A stretch of 64,000 bases of DNA from Parabacteroides timonensis (GTDB lineage Bacteria > Bacteroidota > Bacteroidia > Bacteroidales > Tannerellaceae): positions 480,489-544,488 of the forward strand of contig NZ_LT669940.1 in the NCBI RefSeq assembly GCF_900128505.1. The letters run 5' to 3'. The position numbers and the translations under genes are program-made. Within the stretch, counting starts at the first letter, position 1; each line of letters starts with the position of its first letter. The notes beneath the pieces were generated by a model, which saw nothing but the letters and a program-made list of their open reading frames with translations, ran no database searches and was not told where the DNA came from. Positions 27,120 through 35,932 of this stretch are shown here, piece after piece.

Positions 27120-29081
27120 ATGAAACTGAAATATATCTTACCCGTATTGATAAGTGTGTTTTCCATGACATCATGTAATGATTTTCTGGATAGGGAACCG
27201 CTGGACAATATTACGCCCGAAGCTTTTTTCTGGAGCGAAAGCGATCTGGCTGCTTATACGATCAAACAATATAGTTTTACCACACATGACGGTTGGAATC
27301 TGGGTACATGGAAAAATGATAACGATACCGATAATCAGGTGACAGGTTCTTTCAACAGCCGTTGGGTACCTGGCGAATGGAGAGTGAACGAATCTTTTTC
27401 TACCAGGGGAGACGATCCGTGGAATTTCGATAAAATAAGGAACCTGAATTATTTCCTTGAAATAGCGGTACCTCGCTGGAAAAACGGGGAAATAAACGGG
27501 ACGGAAACCAATATCAAACATTATATCGGAGAAGCCTATTTTATGCGTGCCTGGCAGTATTTGAGCAAACTTCAGACATTGGGTGATTTTCCGATTGTCC
27601 GTAACACGTTGCCGGACGAACAACAAGCTTTGACGGAAGCCAGTTACCGGCGTCCGAGAAATGAAGTAGCTCGCTTTATCATTTCTGATCTGGATTCTGC
27701 GATTATGTTGATGAATAATAACCCGGCCGGCGGTAAAAACCGGATTACACGTAATGCCGCTTTATTGGTAAAATCGAGAGCTGCCCTCTTTGAAGCAAGT
27801 TGGGAAACCTATCATAAAGGGACGAACCGTGTTCCTGGTGGACCTGGTTGGCCCGGAGCTTCTACCGCTTATTTGAAAGATTATACGATTAATATCGATA
27901 GTGAAATCTCTTATTTCCTGGACGAGGCGATGAAAGCGGCTGAGGAAGTAGCCGATAATGTTTCTTTGACCATGAATAATTTCGGAGAAAAGCTGGATAA
28001 TCCGTATTATGCACAGTTTGCTGCGGAAAATATGGAAGGATACGAGGAAATATTACTCTGGCGGGCTTATGATATGGAATATAAAGAGAAGCATTCAGCC
28101 GGTTATTATTTGCAGCGCGGAGGAGGAAATTCGGGTTTTACCAGGGATTTCGTAGAAACATTCCTTTGTGAGGATGGTCTTCCGATTTATGCATCTTCCA
28201 AATATGTGGGTGATAATACGATCGCAGATGTGAAGGCGAACCGTGATTTCCGTTTGCAACTGTTTATGAAAGAACCGGGCGAGTTGTTGAGTGAACTGTC
28301 GGATGTCGACACATTCGGATATCCGGATATTCTGGCTAAACAGGAGGTTCGTGCCGTAACCGGTTATTGCCTGCGTAAGGGAATGCCGCATACCTGGTAT
28401 CGTGACGGGGATTATTGTGTGGAAGGTTCGCATGTATTTCGTGCGGTAGAAGCTTATCTTAATTATATCGAGGCTTCCTGTTTGAAGAACGGTGGAAGCA
28501 GTATCGACAGCAAAGCGGATTCTTATTGGAAAGCAATTCGTGAACGTGTTGGTCTTCCGGTGAATTATCAGCAGACAGTTGCGGCCACCGACCTGGCAAA
28601 GGAAAAAGACTGGGCTGTATATTCCGGCAGTCAGCCTGTTTCAAAATTACTGTACAACATCCGTCGTGAACGTCGTTGTGAATTAATGGAAGAAGGCTTC
28701 CGTATGAATGACCTGAAACGCTGGAGAGCATTGGATCAGGTAAAGAATTATCAGGTGGAAGGTTTCAAACTCTGGGGACCTATGCAGTATGAATATGTGG
28801 ATAATCAAGGGAATTCGACTTTGATACCGGAAGGTACGGAAGGGAAGACGGCTAATGTTTCCAGTCAGAAGAACAGTGTCTATTTGCGTCCTTACCAGAT
28901 CATTAAAACGTCCAACCTTGTTTACGATGGATATAACTGGTGTGATGCTCATTACCTGAGCCCGATCGCCATGCAACATTTCCGCATTACGGCTACTGAT
29001 CCTGAAAACGGAGAAACTTCTGTGATCTATCAGAACCCGGGATGGCCGCTGAAAGCAAATGCCGGTGCAATAGGTTATTGA
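27120..29081 (+). CDS. SusD/RagB-family lipoprotein
   Basis: A 653-residue protein, longer than typical SusD. It has a lipoprotein signal (FSMTSC, Cys19), NDFLDREPLDNITPEAFFWSE, and helices of the TPR scaffold (HYIGEAYFMRAWQYLSKLQTLGDFPIV; RNAALLVKSRAALFEASWE). The C-terminal RRERRCELMEEGFRMNDLKRW motif is diagnostic of the family. It is the surface glycan-binding partner of the receptor immediately upstream. A terminator hairpin follows, as in the right-arm locus. Confidence 0.95.
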   Translation: MKLKYILPVLISVFSMTSCNDFLDREPLDNITPEAFFWSESDLAAYTIKQYSFTTHDGWNLGTWKNDNDTDNQVTGSFNSRWVPGEWRVNESFSTRGDDPWNFDKIRNLNYFLEIAVPRWKNGEINGTETNIKHYIGEAYFMRAWQYLSKLQTLGDFPIVRNTLPDEQQALTEASYRRPRNEVARFIISDLDSAIMLMNNNPAGGKNRITRNAALLVKSRAALFEASWETYHKGTNRVPGGPGWPGASTAYLKDYTINIDSEISYFLDEAMKAAEEVADNVSLTMNNFGEKLDNPYYAQFAAENMEGYEEILLWRAYDMEYKEKHSAGYYLQRGGGNSGFTRDFVETFLCEDGLPIYASSKYVGDNTIADVKANRDFRLQLFMKEPGELLSELSDVDTFGYPDILAKQEVRAVTGYCLRKGMPHTWYRDGDYCVEGSHVFRAVEAYLNYIEASCLKNGGSSIDSKADSYWKAIRERVGLPVNYQQTVAATDLAKEKDWAVYSGSQPVSKLLYNIRRERRCELMEEGFRMNDLKRWRALDQVKNYQVEGFKLWGPMQYEYVDNQGNSTLIPEGTEGKTANVSSQKNSVYLRPYQIIKTSNLVYDGYNWCDAHYLSPIAMQHFRITATDPENGETSVIYQNPGWPLKANAGAIGY

Positions 29082-29112
29082 TAAATAGGAATAAAAATCA
29101 GATTTAATTAAG

Positions 29113-29163
29113 ACCAGTTTGGTGAGGAGCATTTATTTGCCGGATTGCCAAGCTGGTTTTTTA
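29113..29163 (+). terminator. Intrinsic terminator after susD (probable attenuator)
   Basis: ACCAGTTTGG pairs with CCAAGCTGGT (one G-U) across a loop of about 26 bases, followed by TTTTTT. It separates susCD from the two glycosidase genes of the same locus. Confidence 0.8.
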
Positions 29164-29192
29164 TTGAGTAATTTACATAAAATAGAAAGTTT

Positions 29193-30848
29193 ATGATCAA
29201 ATATTGGATATTGATTCTTGTCGCGTTATTTGCGTTGGTCCATCCGTCGCAGGCTCAGTTGAGTGAACCGTTGCCATTTATGGCTCCTTTTTCCCCGATA
29301 GCAGCGAAAATAGTAGACTATGAGATGAAAGATACGGTTACGGCTCCGGCAGCATTAATCCGCCTGCCGAACCGTAAAATTGCTTATATGGTCCGGCAGA
29401 ACGGTCGGTTGGCTCCGTTTTTCCTGAAAGCGATAGAGACAGGGTATTGGGATACCCGTTATGAAAAAGAGACAAACTATGATTCTATCTTCGCTGATAT
29501 GAAGGAGATGGGAGCTAATACCGCTTATATGATGTTGCATTGGGAAGATATCGAACCGGCGGATAACCGGTTTGACTACCGTTTTGCCGATGAAATTGTG
29601 GCAGCAGCTCAAAGGCAGGAATTGAAAATCGGTTGGGTATTGTTTTTACATGCACAAAAGGAGAGAGTACCGACCCTCAATCCCGAAACGGCCTGGACAT
29701 TTCATCTGGACGACAGGGATTCTTCCAATTATACGATGCAATGGGTGAAACGGAATGGCGTACTTTATTCGAATATCCAGGATATACTGACCTACGGTGT
29801 CCGTCCGCTTCATGTATATGGTCATAAAGAGGTTTTTTACCGGATAAGGAAAATGCTTTATAATCTGGCTGTCCATTATAAAGATGATGAGACAGTTATC
29901 GGAGTACAACTGGGAAATGAGGAAGGTTTCAGTTTTCTGGATGAAAGTGATTTCAATCCGGTAACGGCTGAATTATTTGAAGAGTGGAAACTGAAAACCA
30001 ACAAAACCGATTATGCACAGTTTAAAAAGGAAGCCATCGACTGGTGGTGGCAACAATTTACTTCCGCTTACCATGAAGGAGATCCGTATAAGATATTATC
30101 TTTTAACCTGGATGCCGGACAGGCAGAAGCCGGTGATCCGGAGCGTGTCCGAATGACGGGAACGAGTGCGGCGACTTATGCAGACGGAAATTTGGATGCG
30201 ATCGGTACGATGTTTTATAAAAACTGGGGGTATAAAGCGATAGCTGGGATCGATCATCGCTATAATGATTCGTATAACTATAAACTGCCCATATTGATCC
30301 CATCTGAGATCGGTATAGGACATTTCAATACATCTGTCAATTTCCGTCATTTTGTAATTCATTCCCTGGAAAGGGCGGCACAAGGCTTTGGCGTTTATTG
30401 TTATGGGGAGGTAAGGAAAGAACTGCCTGAATTGAAGCCGGTCAGGGAAGATCTTACTCGGATGTTTGAAGCCATATCCCGGAATGAGGATATTATTTAC
30501 GGCGGATTACCGGGACCGGGATTTGTTCGTTGTGAGGTCGGTATTCCGGGTGCACAGGTCAGCCATTTGAATGTGGATGGTCGGGAAACTTTGGCAATGG
30601 TTTATTTCCCGGAAGCAAAATCTTTTACGAATAGTGAATTAGCTTCTATGGAAACTCTGAGAATTAAGCTGGATTGTATGGCCAGGGTCTCGGGAACCTA
30701 TAAAATTCAGATTTATAAGAATGGGGAGAGTATAAGTGATCTTTCTGTTCCGTTGCAGGAGAGAGAGTCAGAGTCGGTGGAAATAAAAGATGTGAGGAAA
30801 GAGGATATTCTTTTTATCTCGATTCGGGAATATTCTCCTCTGAACTAA
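29193..30848 (+). CDS. Clan GH-A glycosidase, GH35/GH42-like
   Basis: The 551-residue protein has a signal peptide cleaved after SQAQ, so it is periplasmic or secreted, not lipidated. A TIM-barrel opening, FADMKEMGANTAYMMLHWEDIEP, resembles GH42/GH35 beta-galactosidases. The likely acid/base is the Glu of VQLGNEEGF and the likely nucleophile is the Glu of ILIPSEIGIGHF, giving the usual two-glutamate clan GH-A arrangement. A small beta domain ends the protein. I cannot assign a numbered family with certainty. It follows susD after a terminator and precedes a GH16 endo-enzyme, so it probably trims the oligosaccharides made by GH16, most simply as an exo-beta-galactosidase. Confidence 0.8.
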   Translation: MIKYWILILVALFALVHPSQAQLSEPLPFMAPFSPIAAKIVDYEMKDTVTAPAALIRLPNRKIAYMVRQNGRLAPFFLKAIETGYWDTRYEKETNYDSIFADMKEMGANTAYMMLHWEDIEPADNRFDYRFADEIVAAAQRQELKIGWVLFLHAQKERVPTLNPETAWTFHLDDRDSSNYTMQWVKRNGVLYSNIQDILTYGVRPLHVYGHKEVFYRIRKMLYNLAVHYKDDETVIGVQLGNEEGFSFLDESDFNPVTAELFEEWKLKTNKTDYAQFKKEAIDWWWQQFTSAYHEGDPYKILSFNLDAGQAEAGDPERVRMTGTSAATYADGNLDAIGTMFYKNWGYKAIAGIDHRYNDSYNYKLPILIPSEIGIGHFNTSVNFRHFVIHSLERAAQGFGVYCYGEVRKELPELKPVREDLTRMFEAISRNEDIIYGGLPGPGFVRCEVGIPGAQVSHLNVDGRETLAMVYFPEAKSFTNSELASMETLRIKLDCMARVSGTYKIQIYKNGESISDLSVPLQERESESVEIKDVRKEDILFISIREYSPLN

Positions 30849-30968
30849 CCTCAAGGCTAACGGTACCAACCTTGTAACTGTGGTTGAGTAATGGAACACA
30901 TTTAAACGGTGTTTGGCGGGAACCGGTAAAATAAGTACCTTTATGGCAAACTCTAAATTTAATGGATT

Positions 30969-31754
30969 ATGAAGAAAACTTTATTAGGACTTTTAGCCTG
31001 TATCGGTGTAATGTGTGTACTATCATGTACCCAGCAGCCCAAAGAGTGGAAATTGGTTTGGGAAGATAATTTTGATCAGGCGGATGGTTTCGATCCGGCC
31101 TCCTGGAGTAAGATACCCCGTGGAGGATCAGACTGGAATAATTATATGTCCGACTTCGATTCCTGTTATGCTATGCGTGACGGGAAACTGATTCTGCGCG
31201 GATTGGTTAATTATAGTTTGCCTACCGATACAGCTCCTTTTATTACCGGTGGAGTTTATACGAAAGATAAAGTCGGCTTTAACAACGGTCGTTTGGAAAT
31301 CCATGCCAAACTTAACGGTGCCACCGGTGCATGGCCTGCCTTCTGGTTGTTGCCACAGGATGGAAAATGGCCGAACGGAGGTGAGATTGATATAATGGAA
31401 CGTCTAAATAATGATAGTATTGCTTATCAGACAGTTCATTCAAATTATACCTTCAACCTGGGTATCAAAGATAATCCAAAGCAAGGTAGTACAGGTTTGA
31501 TAAACAGGGACGACTTCAACACATATACCGTTGAGATGTATGCAGACAGTCTTGTATTTTTCATTAACGATAACCATACGTTCACTTATCCGCGTATCGA
31601 AACAGACAAGGAAGGGCAATATCCGTTCAGCGATAGCCAGTTCTATCTTTTGCTCGATATGCAGCTTGGAGGTAGTTGGGTTGGAGCAGTCGAACCTGCT
31701 GATCTTCCTGTGGAAATGGAGATCGACTGGGTACGTTTTTATCAGAAGCAATAA
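30969..31754 (+). CDS. GH16 endo-glycanase, surface lipoprotein
   Basis: A 261-residue GH16 enzyme. The lipoprotein signal ends CVLSC (Cys20). The catalytic motif is E139-I-D-I-M-E144 (nucleophile and acid/base) in a beta-jelly roll with WPAFWLLP before it and the C-terminal MEIDWVRFY. GH16 enzymes cut internal beta-1,3 or beta-1,4 linkages in laminarin, agar/porphyran, or poly-LacNAc of mucin O-glycans. The short catalytic-only architecture and the gut-type neighbours fit an O-glycan or beta-glucan substrate, but the subfamily cannot be decided by eye. It is likely the surface endo-enzyme that feeds the SusCD pair encoded upstream. Confidence 0.92.
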   Translation: MKKTLLGLLACIGVMCVLSCTQQPKEWKLVWEDNFDQADGFDPASWSKIPRGGSDWNNYMSDFDSCYAMRDGKLILRGLVNYSLPTDTAPFITGGVYTKDKVGFNNGRLEIHAKLNGATGAWPAFWLLPQDGKWPNGGEIDIMERLNNDSIAYQTVHSNYTFNLGIKDNPKQGSTGLINRDDFNTYTVEMYADSLVFFINDNHTFTYPRIETDKEGQYPFSDSQFYLLLDMQLGGSWVGAVEPADLPVEMEIDWVRFYQKQ

Positions 31755-31849
31755 AAATATATTGTTGATTATTATAAGGATTGCTTATAAAAAGCTCTTA
31801 GGAGGGATTTTTCTTTGAATAGGTAACAGTTGTTCGATATAAAAGGTTT

Positions 31850-31857
31850 ATATTTGT
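31850..31857 (+). promoter_or_regulatory. -7 element (TATATTTG) ahead of the small membrane protein
   Basis: TATATTTG matches TAnnTTTG and is 36 bp upstream of the ATG at 31894. A TTG at 31831-31833 is 16 bp upstream, closer than ideal, so the -33 part is doubtful. Confidence 0.4.
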
Positions 31858-31893
31858 GATGTTAATAATGTTAAATATCTAAAACTAACTGTA

Positions 31894-32226
31894 ATGATTG
31901 GATCTATTATTCAGCTGGCGTTATGTATACTAATGCTTGCCAGCATGTGGAAAATTTTCGAAACTTTCGGCCAGAAGGGATGGGCATGTATTATTCCGTT
32001 TTACAACATCATCGTAATGTTGCGTATCGTAAAATGGGAGCCTGTAAAATTCTGGTTTTTCCTGATCCCTATTTACAACATTTATCTTTCATTCTTGCTG
32101 TACAGGGATATTGCAGCAAAGTATGGAAAAGGTGACAATGCGTATGCAATAGGTTTGCTTTTGTTACCGTTCATTTTCTTCCCGTTATTGGCGTTCAAAG
32201 AAACTCCGGTGGAAGGTGTAGAGTAA
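31894..32226 (+). CDS. Small integral membrane protein (DUF5684-like)
   Basis: A 110-residue protein with three hydrophobic segments (about 4-20, 32-62 and 85-102) and the motif GQKGWACIIPFYNIIVMLRI, which I recognise from the DUF5684/signal-peptidase-associated family of small membrane proteins. No catalytic residues are visible and the role is unknown. It stands alone, with its own terminator right behind, between the GH16 gene and sufS. Confidence 0.75.
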   Translation: MIGSIIQLALCILMLASMWKIFETFGQKGWACIIPFYNIIVMLRIVKWEPVKFWFFLIPIYNIYLSFLLYRDIAAKYGKGDNAYAIGLLLLPFIFFPLLAFKETPVEGVE

Positions 32227-32244
32227 ATTAGTATGTATGAGGGG

Positions 32245-32279
32245 AAAAAGCCTTTCGCTAAAACGAAAGGCTTTTTTTA
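32245..32279 (+). terminator. Strong intrinsic terminator
   Basis: AAAAAGCCTTTCG pairs with CGAAAGGCTTTTT around a 5-base loop, followed by a T-run. A-rich on the left arm, so it can work in both directions. Confidence 0.9.
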
Positions 32280-32331
32280 TATTCTTATATCTGTATAAAT
32301 GAATATCTCTCCGTTGTTAAAATAAACATCG

Positions 32332-32339
32332 TATCTTTG
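32332..32339 (+). promoter_or_regulatory. -7 element (TATCTTTG) ahead of sufS
   Basis: TATCTTTG is a full TAnnTTTG match placed 33 bp upstream of the chosen sufS ATG. The nearest TTG (32314) leaves a 15-bp gap, so only the -7 part is convincing. Its position also supports starting sufS at 32373, because any transcript would begin after the more upstream TTG codon. Confidence 0.5.
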
Positions 32340-32372
32340 GCGTTTGTTATAGGACTAAAGATACAAGTTATT

Positions 32373-33587
32373 ATGTTAGATATACAAGCTATCCGGAAAG
32401 ATTTTCCAATATTGGAGCATAAGATATACGATAAACCGCTCATTTATTTCGATAATGGAGCTACTACTCAAAAGCCCCGCCAGGTGGTAGAGAAGATTGA
32501 AAGCGGCTATTACAATGTGAATGCCAATATTCACCGTGGTGTTCATTTCCTGAGTCAAGCGGCTACCGAAGCACATGAAGAGGCTCGTAAAACCGTGCAG
32601 TCGTTTTTGAATGCACGTTCATCCAACGAAATTATTTTTACACGCGGAACAACGGAGGCGATCAACCTGATTGCATCCAGTTTCACCGACGAGTGCATGT
32701 CGGCGGGTGATGAAGTGATCCTTTCCGTTATGGAGCACCATTCCAATATCGTTCCCTGGCAGATACAGGCCGCAAAGAAAGGAATTGCACTGAAGGTGAT
32801 TCCGATGAACGAGAAAGGTGAACTCGATATGGATAAGTTCCGCGAACTGTTCTCGGAACGTACGAAGCTGGTATCTGTTACCCATGTATCGAATGTGCTG
32901 GGGACTATCAACCCGGTAAAGGAAATAATCGAGGAAGCACATAATCATGAAGTTCCGGTGTTGATAGATGGTGCACAGGCTGTTCCTCACCTGGCAGTGG
33001 ATGTACAGGAACTGGATGCGGAATTCTATGTTTTTTCAGGGCATAAGGTATATGGCCCGACGGGTATCGGCGTGCTCTACGGCAAAGAAGAGTGGCTGGA
33101 TAAACTTCCTCCTTACCAGGGTGGTGGAGAGATGATTGCAACTGTTTCCTTTGAGAAAACGACTTTCAACGAATTACCGTTTAAGTTTGAAGCCGGTACG
33201 CCCGATTATATCGGTAGTACGGCTTTGGCAGAGGCCTTACGTTATGTGAATCGTTTGGGGATGAATAATATTGCGGCTTATGAAGAAGAACTGTTGCGTT
33301 ATGCGACTGATAAACTGAACGCTATCGAAGGAATGCGTATATTCGGACAGGCGGCAGATAAAGGAGCCGTACTTTCTTTCCTGGTCGGTAATATTCATCA
33401 TTATGATATGGGGATGTTATTGGATCGCCTGGGAATAGCTGTCCGTACCGGCCATCATTGTGCACAGCCGCTGATGCAGGCGTTAGGTATAGAAGGAACT
33501 GTCCGTGCTTCATTCTCTTTCTACAATACAAAGGAAGAAATAGATGTCTTTGCCGCCGGGATAGAACGTGTAAGAAAAATGTTTTAA
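32373..33587 (+). CDS. sufS: Cysteine desulfurase SufS
   Basis: SufS takes sulfur from L-cysteine as a persulfide for Fe-S cluster assembly. The product from ATG 32373 is 404 residues, the normal length. The PLP lysine is K225 in FSGHKVYGPTG and the active-site cysteine is C363 in RTGHHCAQPLM; the short loop at that cysteine is typical of class II (SufS-like) enzymes. FDNGATTQKPRQV is the conserved start. A longer frame from a TTG at 32337 overlaps the -7 element and is rejected. No sufBCD genes are beside it. The partner SufE is encoded 13 kb away on the other strand. A VanZ-like gene follows at 10 bp. Confidence 0.95.
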   Translation: MLDIQAIRKDFPILEHKIYDKPLIYFDNGATTQKPRQVVEKIESGYYNVNANIHRGVHFLSQAATEAHEEARKTVQSFLNARSSNEIIFTRGTTEAINLIASSFTDECMSAGDEVILSVMEHHSNIVPWQIQAAKKGIALKVIPMNEKGELDMDKFRELFSERTKLVSVTHVSNVLGTINPVKEIIEEAHNHEVPVLIDGAQAVPHLAVDVQELDAEFYVFSGHKVYGPTGIGVLYGKEEWLDKLPPYQGGGEMIATVSFEKTTFNELPFKFEAGTPDYIGSTALAEALRYVNRLGMNNIAAYEEELLRYATDKLNAIEGMRIFGQAADKGAVLSFLVGNIHHYDMGMLLDRLGIAVRTGHHCAQPLMQALGIEGTVRASFSFYNTKEEIDVFAAGIERVRKMF

Positions 33588-33597
33588 GAAGTAGTCT

Positions 33598-33999
33598 ATG
33601 TTATATTATCTGAAGAAATATCCAATATCCTTGACAATTATAGTAGTTGTAATCTATTTGTCGTTCTTCAAACCGCCTTCCATGGAGATCGGTAAGATAC
33701 CGGGGATAGATAAGGTGGCTCATATTTGTATGTATGCCGGATTGTCCGGGATGTTGTGGGTAGAGTTCTTGCGTAATCACCGGAAGTATGACGAGGTGTT
33801 GTGGCATGCCTGGATAGGTGCGGTGCTTTGCCCTATCCTGATGAGTGGAGCAATCGAACTATTACAGGAATATTGTACATCTTACAGGGGAGGAGACTGG
33901 TTTGATTTTCTGGCCAATATAAGCGGAGTTACCCTGGCCACCTTGTTCTCTTATTTCGTATTGCGGCCTTGGATGATGAGGAAGAAGATGATAGATTAA
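33598..33999 (+). CDS. VanZ-like membrane protein
   Basis: A 133-residue protein with four predicted hydrophobic segments (about 9-25, 42-58, 70-88 and 108-124). The pattern DKVAHICMYAGLSGMLW and the acidic/aromatic GAIELLQEYC..RGGDWFDFLANISG are the signatures of VanZ-like proteins. The family includes the teicoplanin-resistance protein VanZ, but most members have unknown roles, so no resistance function is implied. It is 10 bp after sufS and 28 bp before rnhB, and the three are probably co-transcribed. Confidence 0.88.
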   Translation: MLYYLKKYPISLTIIVVVIYLSFFKPPSMEIGKIPGIDKVAHICMYAGLSGMLWVEFLRNHRKYDEVLWHAWIGAVLCPILMSGAIELLQEYCTSYRGGDWFDFLANISGVTLATLFSYFVLRPWMMRKKMID

Positions 34000-34027
34000 A
34001 TAAGATACTACTTAAATACTAAACTCT

Positions 34028-34627
34028 ATGTTATTACCTTATATGGAAGCCGACCGGATAGAAGCCGGGTGTGATGAAGCGGGACGCGGATGCCTGGCTG
34101 GTTCTGTCTTTGCGGCAGCGGTTATTCTTCCTCCTGATTTTAAGAACGACGATTTGAACGACAGCAAGCAGTTGAGCGAGAAAAAGCGTTATGCCTTACG
34201 CCCGATCATCGAGCAGGAGGCGATAGCCTGGGCCGTAGGTATTGTCACACCTGAAGAAATAGATAAAATCAATATACTGAAAGCTTCTTTCCTGGCTATG
34301 CATCGGGCGATCGACCAGTTGAAAGTACGGCCGGAGCATCTCTTGATCGACGGTAACCGTTTTACCCCGTATCCTGAAATTAACCATACCACTGTTGTAA
34401 AAGGCGACGGCAAGTATTTGAGCATCGCCGCCGCTTCTATTCTGGCAAAGACCTATCGTGACGATTATATGGATGAGTTGGCTAAAGAATATCCCGATTA
34501 CCACTGGACTGAAAACAAGGGGTATCCGACAAAGGCCCATCGCGAAGCAATCCGTGCGGTAGGTATTACTCCCTATCACCGGAAAACATTCACTTTACTG
34601 CCGGAACAATTGGAGTTGAAGTTCTGA
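34028..34627 (+). CDS. rnhB: Ribonuclease HII
   Basis: RNase HII cleaves RNA in RNA-DNA hybrids and removes single misincorporated ribonucleotides from DNA. The 199-residue protein shows the family start EAGCDEAGRGCLAG with catalytic D16 and E17. LLIDGNRF provides the third acid and DSKQLSEKKR and AASILAKTYRD are further family blocks. Length is standard. It appears to be the last gene of the sufS-vanZ-rnhB group and converges on the HU-like gene on the opposite strand. Confidence 0.96.
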   Translation: MLLPYMEADRIEAGCDEAGRGCLAGSVFAAAVILPPDFKNDDLNDSKQLSEKKRYALRPIIEQEAIAWAVGIVTPEEIDKINILKASFLAMHRAIDQLKVRPEHLLIDGNRFTPYPEINHTTVVKGDGKYLSIAAASILAKTYRDDYMDELAKEYPDYHWTENKGYPTKAHREAIRAVGITPYHRKTFTLLPEQLELKF

Positions 34628-34714
34628 TAATACCCCTCCCGGATTTGTTTTTGCAGAAAATGGGTTCATGCATTCATTGGTTGGCTTATGCCTTGAATTG
34701 CAGGCTTCGATAGT

Positions 34715-34742
34715 ATGAATGATCTGTTGTGGAATCATTCAT
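34715..34742. terminator. Stem-loop between convergent genes
   Basis: ATGAATGAT (34715-34723) and ATCATTCAT (34734-34742) are perfect inverted repeats with a 10-base loop. No T-run follows, so termination is likely but not certain; the position between rnhB and the convergent HU-like gene suits it. Confidence 0.45.
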
Positions 34743-34749
34743 AATGCAT

Positions 34750-35343
34750 TCATTTACTTTTCCTGTAATTGGTCGAACTGCGGTATCCCGATTGTCTGAT
34801 GACGCCTTCATCCGTAAATCTTTTCAGGTCTTGTTGTGCACCGTATTTGCTACAATGGTTGAGGACAGCGTAGTCGGTGGAGGTGATATATTCGTTCCGG
34901 TCGAGGTATTGCAGGAGGCGTCGGCGGCGTTCGTTCATGTCGAATTCTTTCAGCTTCGGGGTATGTGCCTTGTAGATATGCATTGATTTCAATTTATGCT
35001 TCAATTCCTTGTCACACCGGAAGGCTACATTCTTGAAATGTACCGATTCGCTGCGTAGCTCTTTGGTCTCCATCACCGGACGCGATTGCAAGGTGGGGGT
35101 GAGGTACCCTATTCCTTCGATGTAGACGGTGTAGCCTTCGCGCAATTGATAGGCGGCATACTGTGCCAATACGGCCAATGCTCCTTTCATGTCGGCTTCC
35201 GAGATGGTCGATACGGTTTGTGCATAGCGGGCGATATCGTCGGTTCCCACTGTTCCCTGCGATATCAGGCGGGGATGTAATGCTTGTTGTTCACTGTCAC
35301 CCTTGGGGTTCGGATTCCGTTCCATCTTATATTCTGCTGCCAT
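34750..35343 (-). CDS. HU-related DNA-binding protein with C-terminal winged-helix-like part
   Basis: The 197-residue product resembles the long Bacteroidales HU/IHF-like proteins. Residues about 30-120 fit an HU fold (DIARYAQTVSTISEADMKGALAVLAQYAAYQLREGYTVYIEGIGYLTP). The C-terminal 70 residues (MNERRRRLLQYLDRNEYITSTDYAVLNHCSKYGAQQDLKRFTDEGVI) look like a winged helix that senses or binds DNA. Target sites are unknown. Its promoter region faces a cluster of palindromes (35366-35544), which would be natural binding sites for autoregulation, and beyond that lies the invertible-promoter candidate, so a role in local DNA architecture is possible but only inferred. Confidence 0.8.
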   Translation of the reverse strand: MAAEYKMERNPNPKGDSEQQALHPRLISQGTVGTDDIARYAQTVSTISEADMKGALAVLAQYAAYQLREGYTVYIEGIGYLTPTLQSRPVMETKELRSESVHFKNVAFRCDKELKHKLKSMHIYKAHTPKLKEFDMNERRRRLLQYLDRNEYITSTDYAVLNHCSKYGAQQDLKRFTDEGVIRQSGYRSSTNYRKSK

Positions 35344-35365
35344 GATAGTGATGTATTAGATGATA

Positions 35366-35544
35366 ATATACTAGTGCTTAACAAAAAAGTCCCGACTCTT
35401 TACCGGGTCGACAGCTGTCGACTTATGGATTGCCAGTTGTCGGTTTATAAATTGACAACTGTCGTTCTAAGGGCCGACAACTGGTGTCCCAGTAAAAAGT
35501 CAGGAGTAAAGATATAAAAATATACTAGTCGAGAGCTAGTATAT
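35366..35544. repeat. Palindrome cluster upstream of the HU-like gene
   Basis: Within 180 bp there are: a perfect 16-bp palindrome GTCGACAGCTGTCGAC (35407-35422); CCAGTTGTCGG (35434-35444) and its exact reverse complement CCGACAACTGG about 30 bp later; an intermediate GACAACTGTCG; and ATATACTAG three times, as a forward copy at 35366 and as an inverted pair at 35520-35528 and 35536-35544. The shared core is GACAACTG/CAGTTGTC in both orientations. This is too regular to be chance and looks like a multi-site operator or a structured non-coding element. The rest of the gap to 35608 shows nothing else. Confidence 0.6.
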
Positions 35545-35608
35545 CGTCATATTTTTGCTTATCGTTTGAAACAATGGATTATGAGCCGGGAAATATCCCG
35601 ATAAACGG

Positions 35609-35770
35609 AGTTCACATAGGACTCTGGTTATTAAAGGGTGGAAAGCTATCTTTTGATACATAAATTGGTAACAATATGTTTTTTTTATTAATTTTATACA
35701 GTAAAATATGCTATATATCTAAAAATAATATATTTTTGTACTGGGGTTTTGAGTGAGTCCTATGTGAACT
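35609..35770 (+). promoter_or_regulatory. Candidate invertible promoter between 16-bp inverted repeats
   Basis: AGTTCACATAGGACTC (35609-35624) is repeated in perfect inverse at 35755-35770. The 130 bp between are very AT-rich and contain TATTTTTG (35731-35738), a match to the -7 consensus TAnnTTTG, reading toward the susC at 36061. No such element reads the other way. Short inverted repeats around a promoter are the standard form of invertible promoters controlling surface structures in Bacteroides. No TTG at -33 is seen, and no recombinase gene is nearby. In the orientation given, the promoter would be ON. Confidence 0.65.
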
Positions 35771-35932
35771 TTGTTTGAAGCGACAATGACACTAATGAAT
35801 GTAAGTAAAAGATATTAAGGGATATTAAGTATGTGTGGTAGTCTGTTTTTTCAGATTCTACTTTTTATTAAGCTATGAAATATAGCTTTTGTAGTTGTTT
35901 ATTAGAGTAAGAACCATTAATTAATTTTTAGT

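Noticed and set aside
33598..33999. The VanZ-like gene as a glycopeptide-resistance determinant.
   Set aside because: VanZ-like proteins are widespread without resistance function, and no other van genes are present.
35407..35422. The 16-bp perfect palindrome as the end of an insertion sequence.
   Set aside because: No transposase gene or matching second end is present; similar cores recur within 80 bp, which fits a binding-site cluster better.
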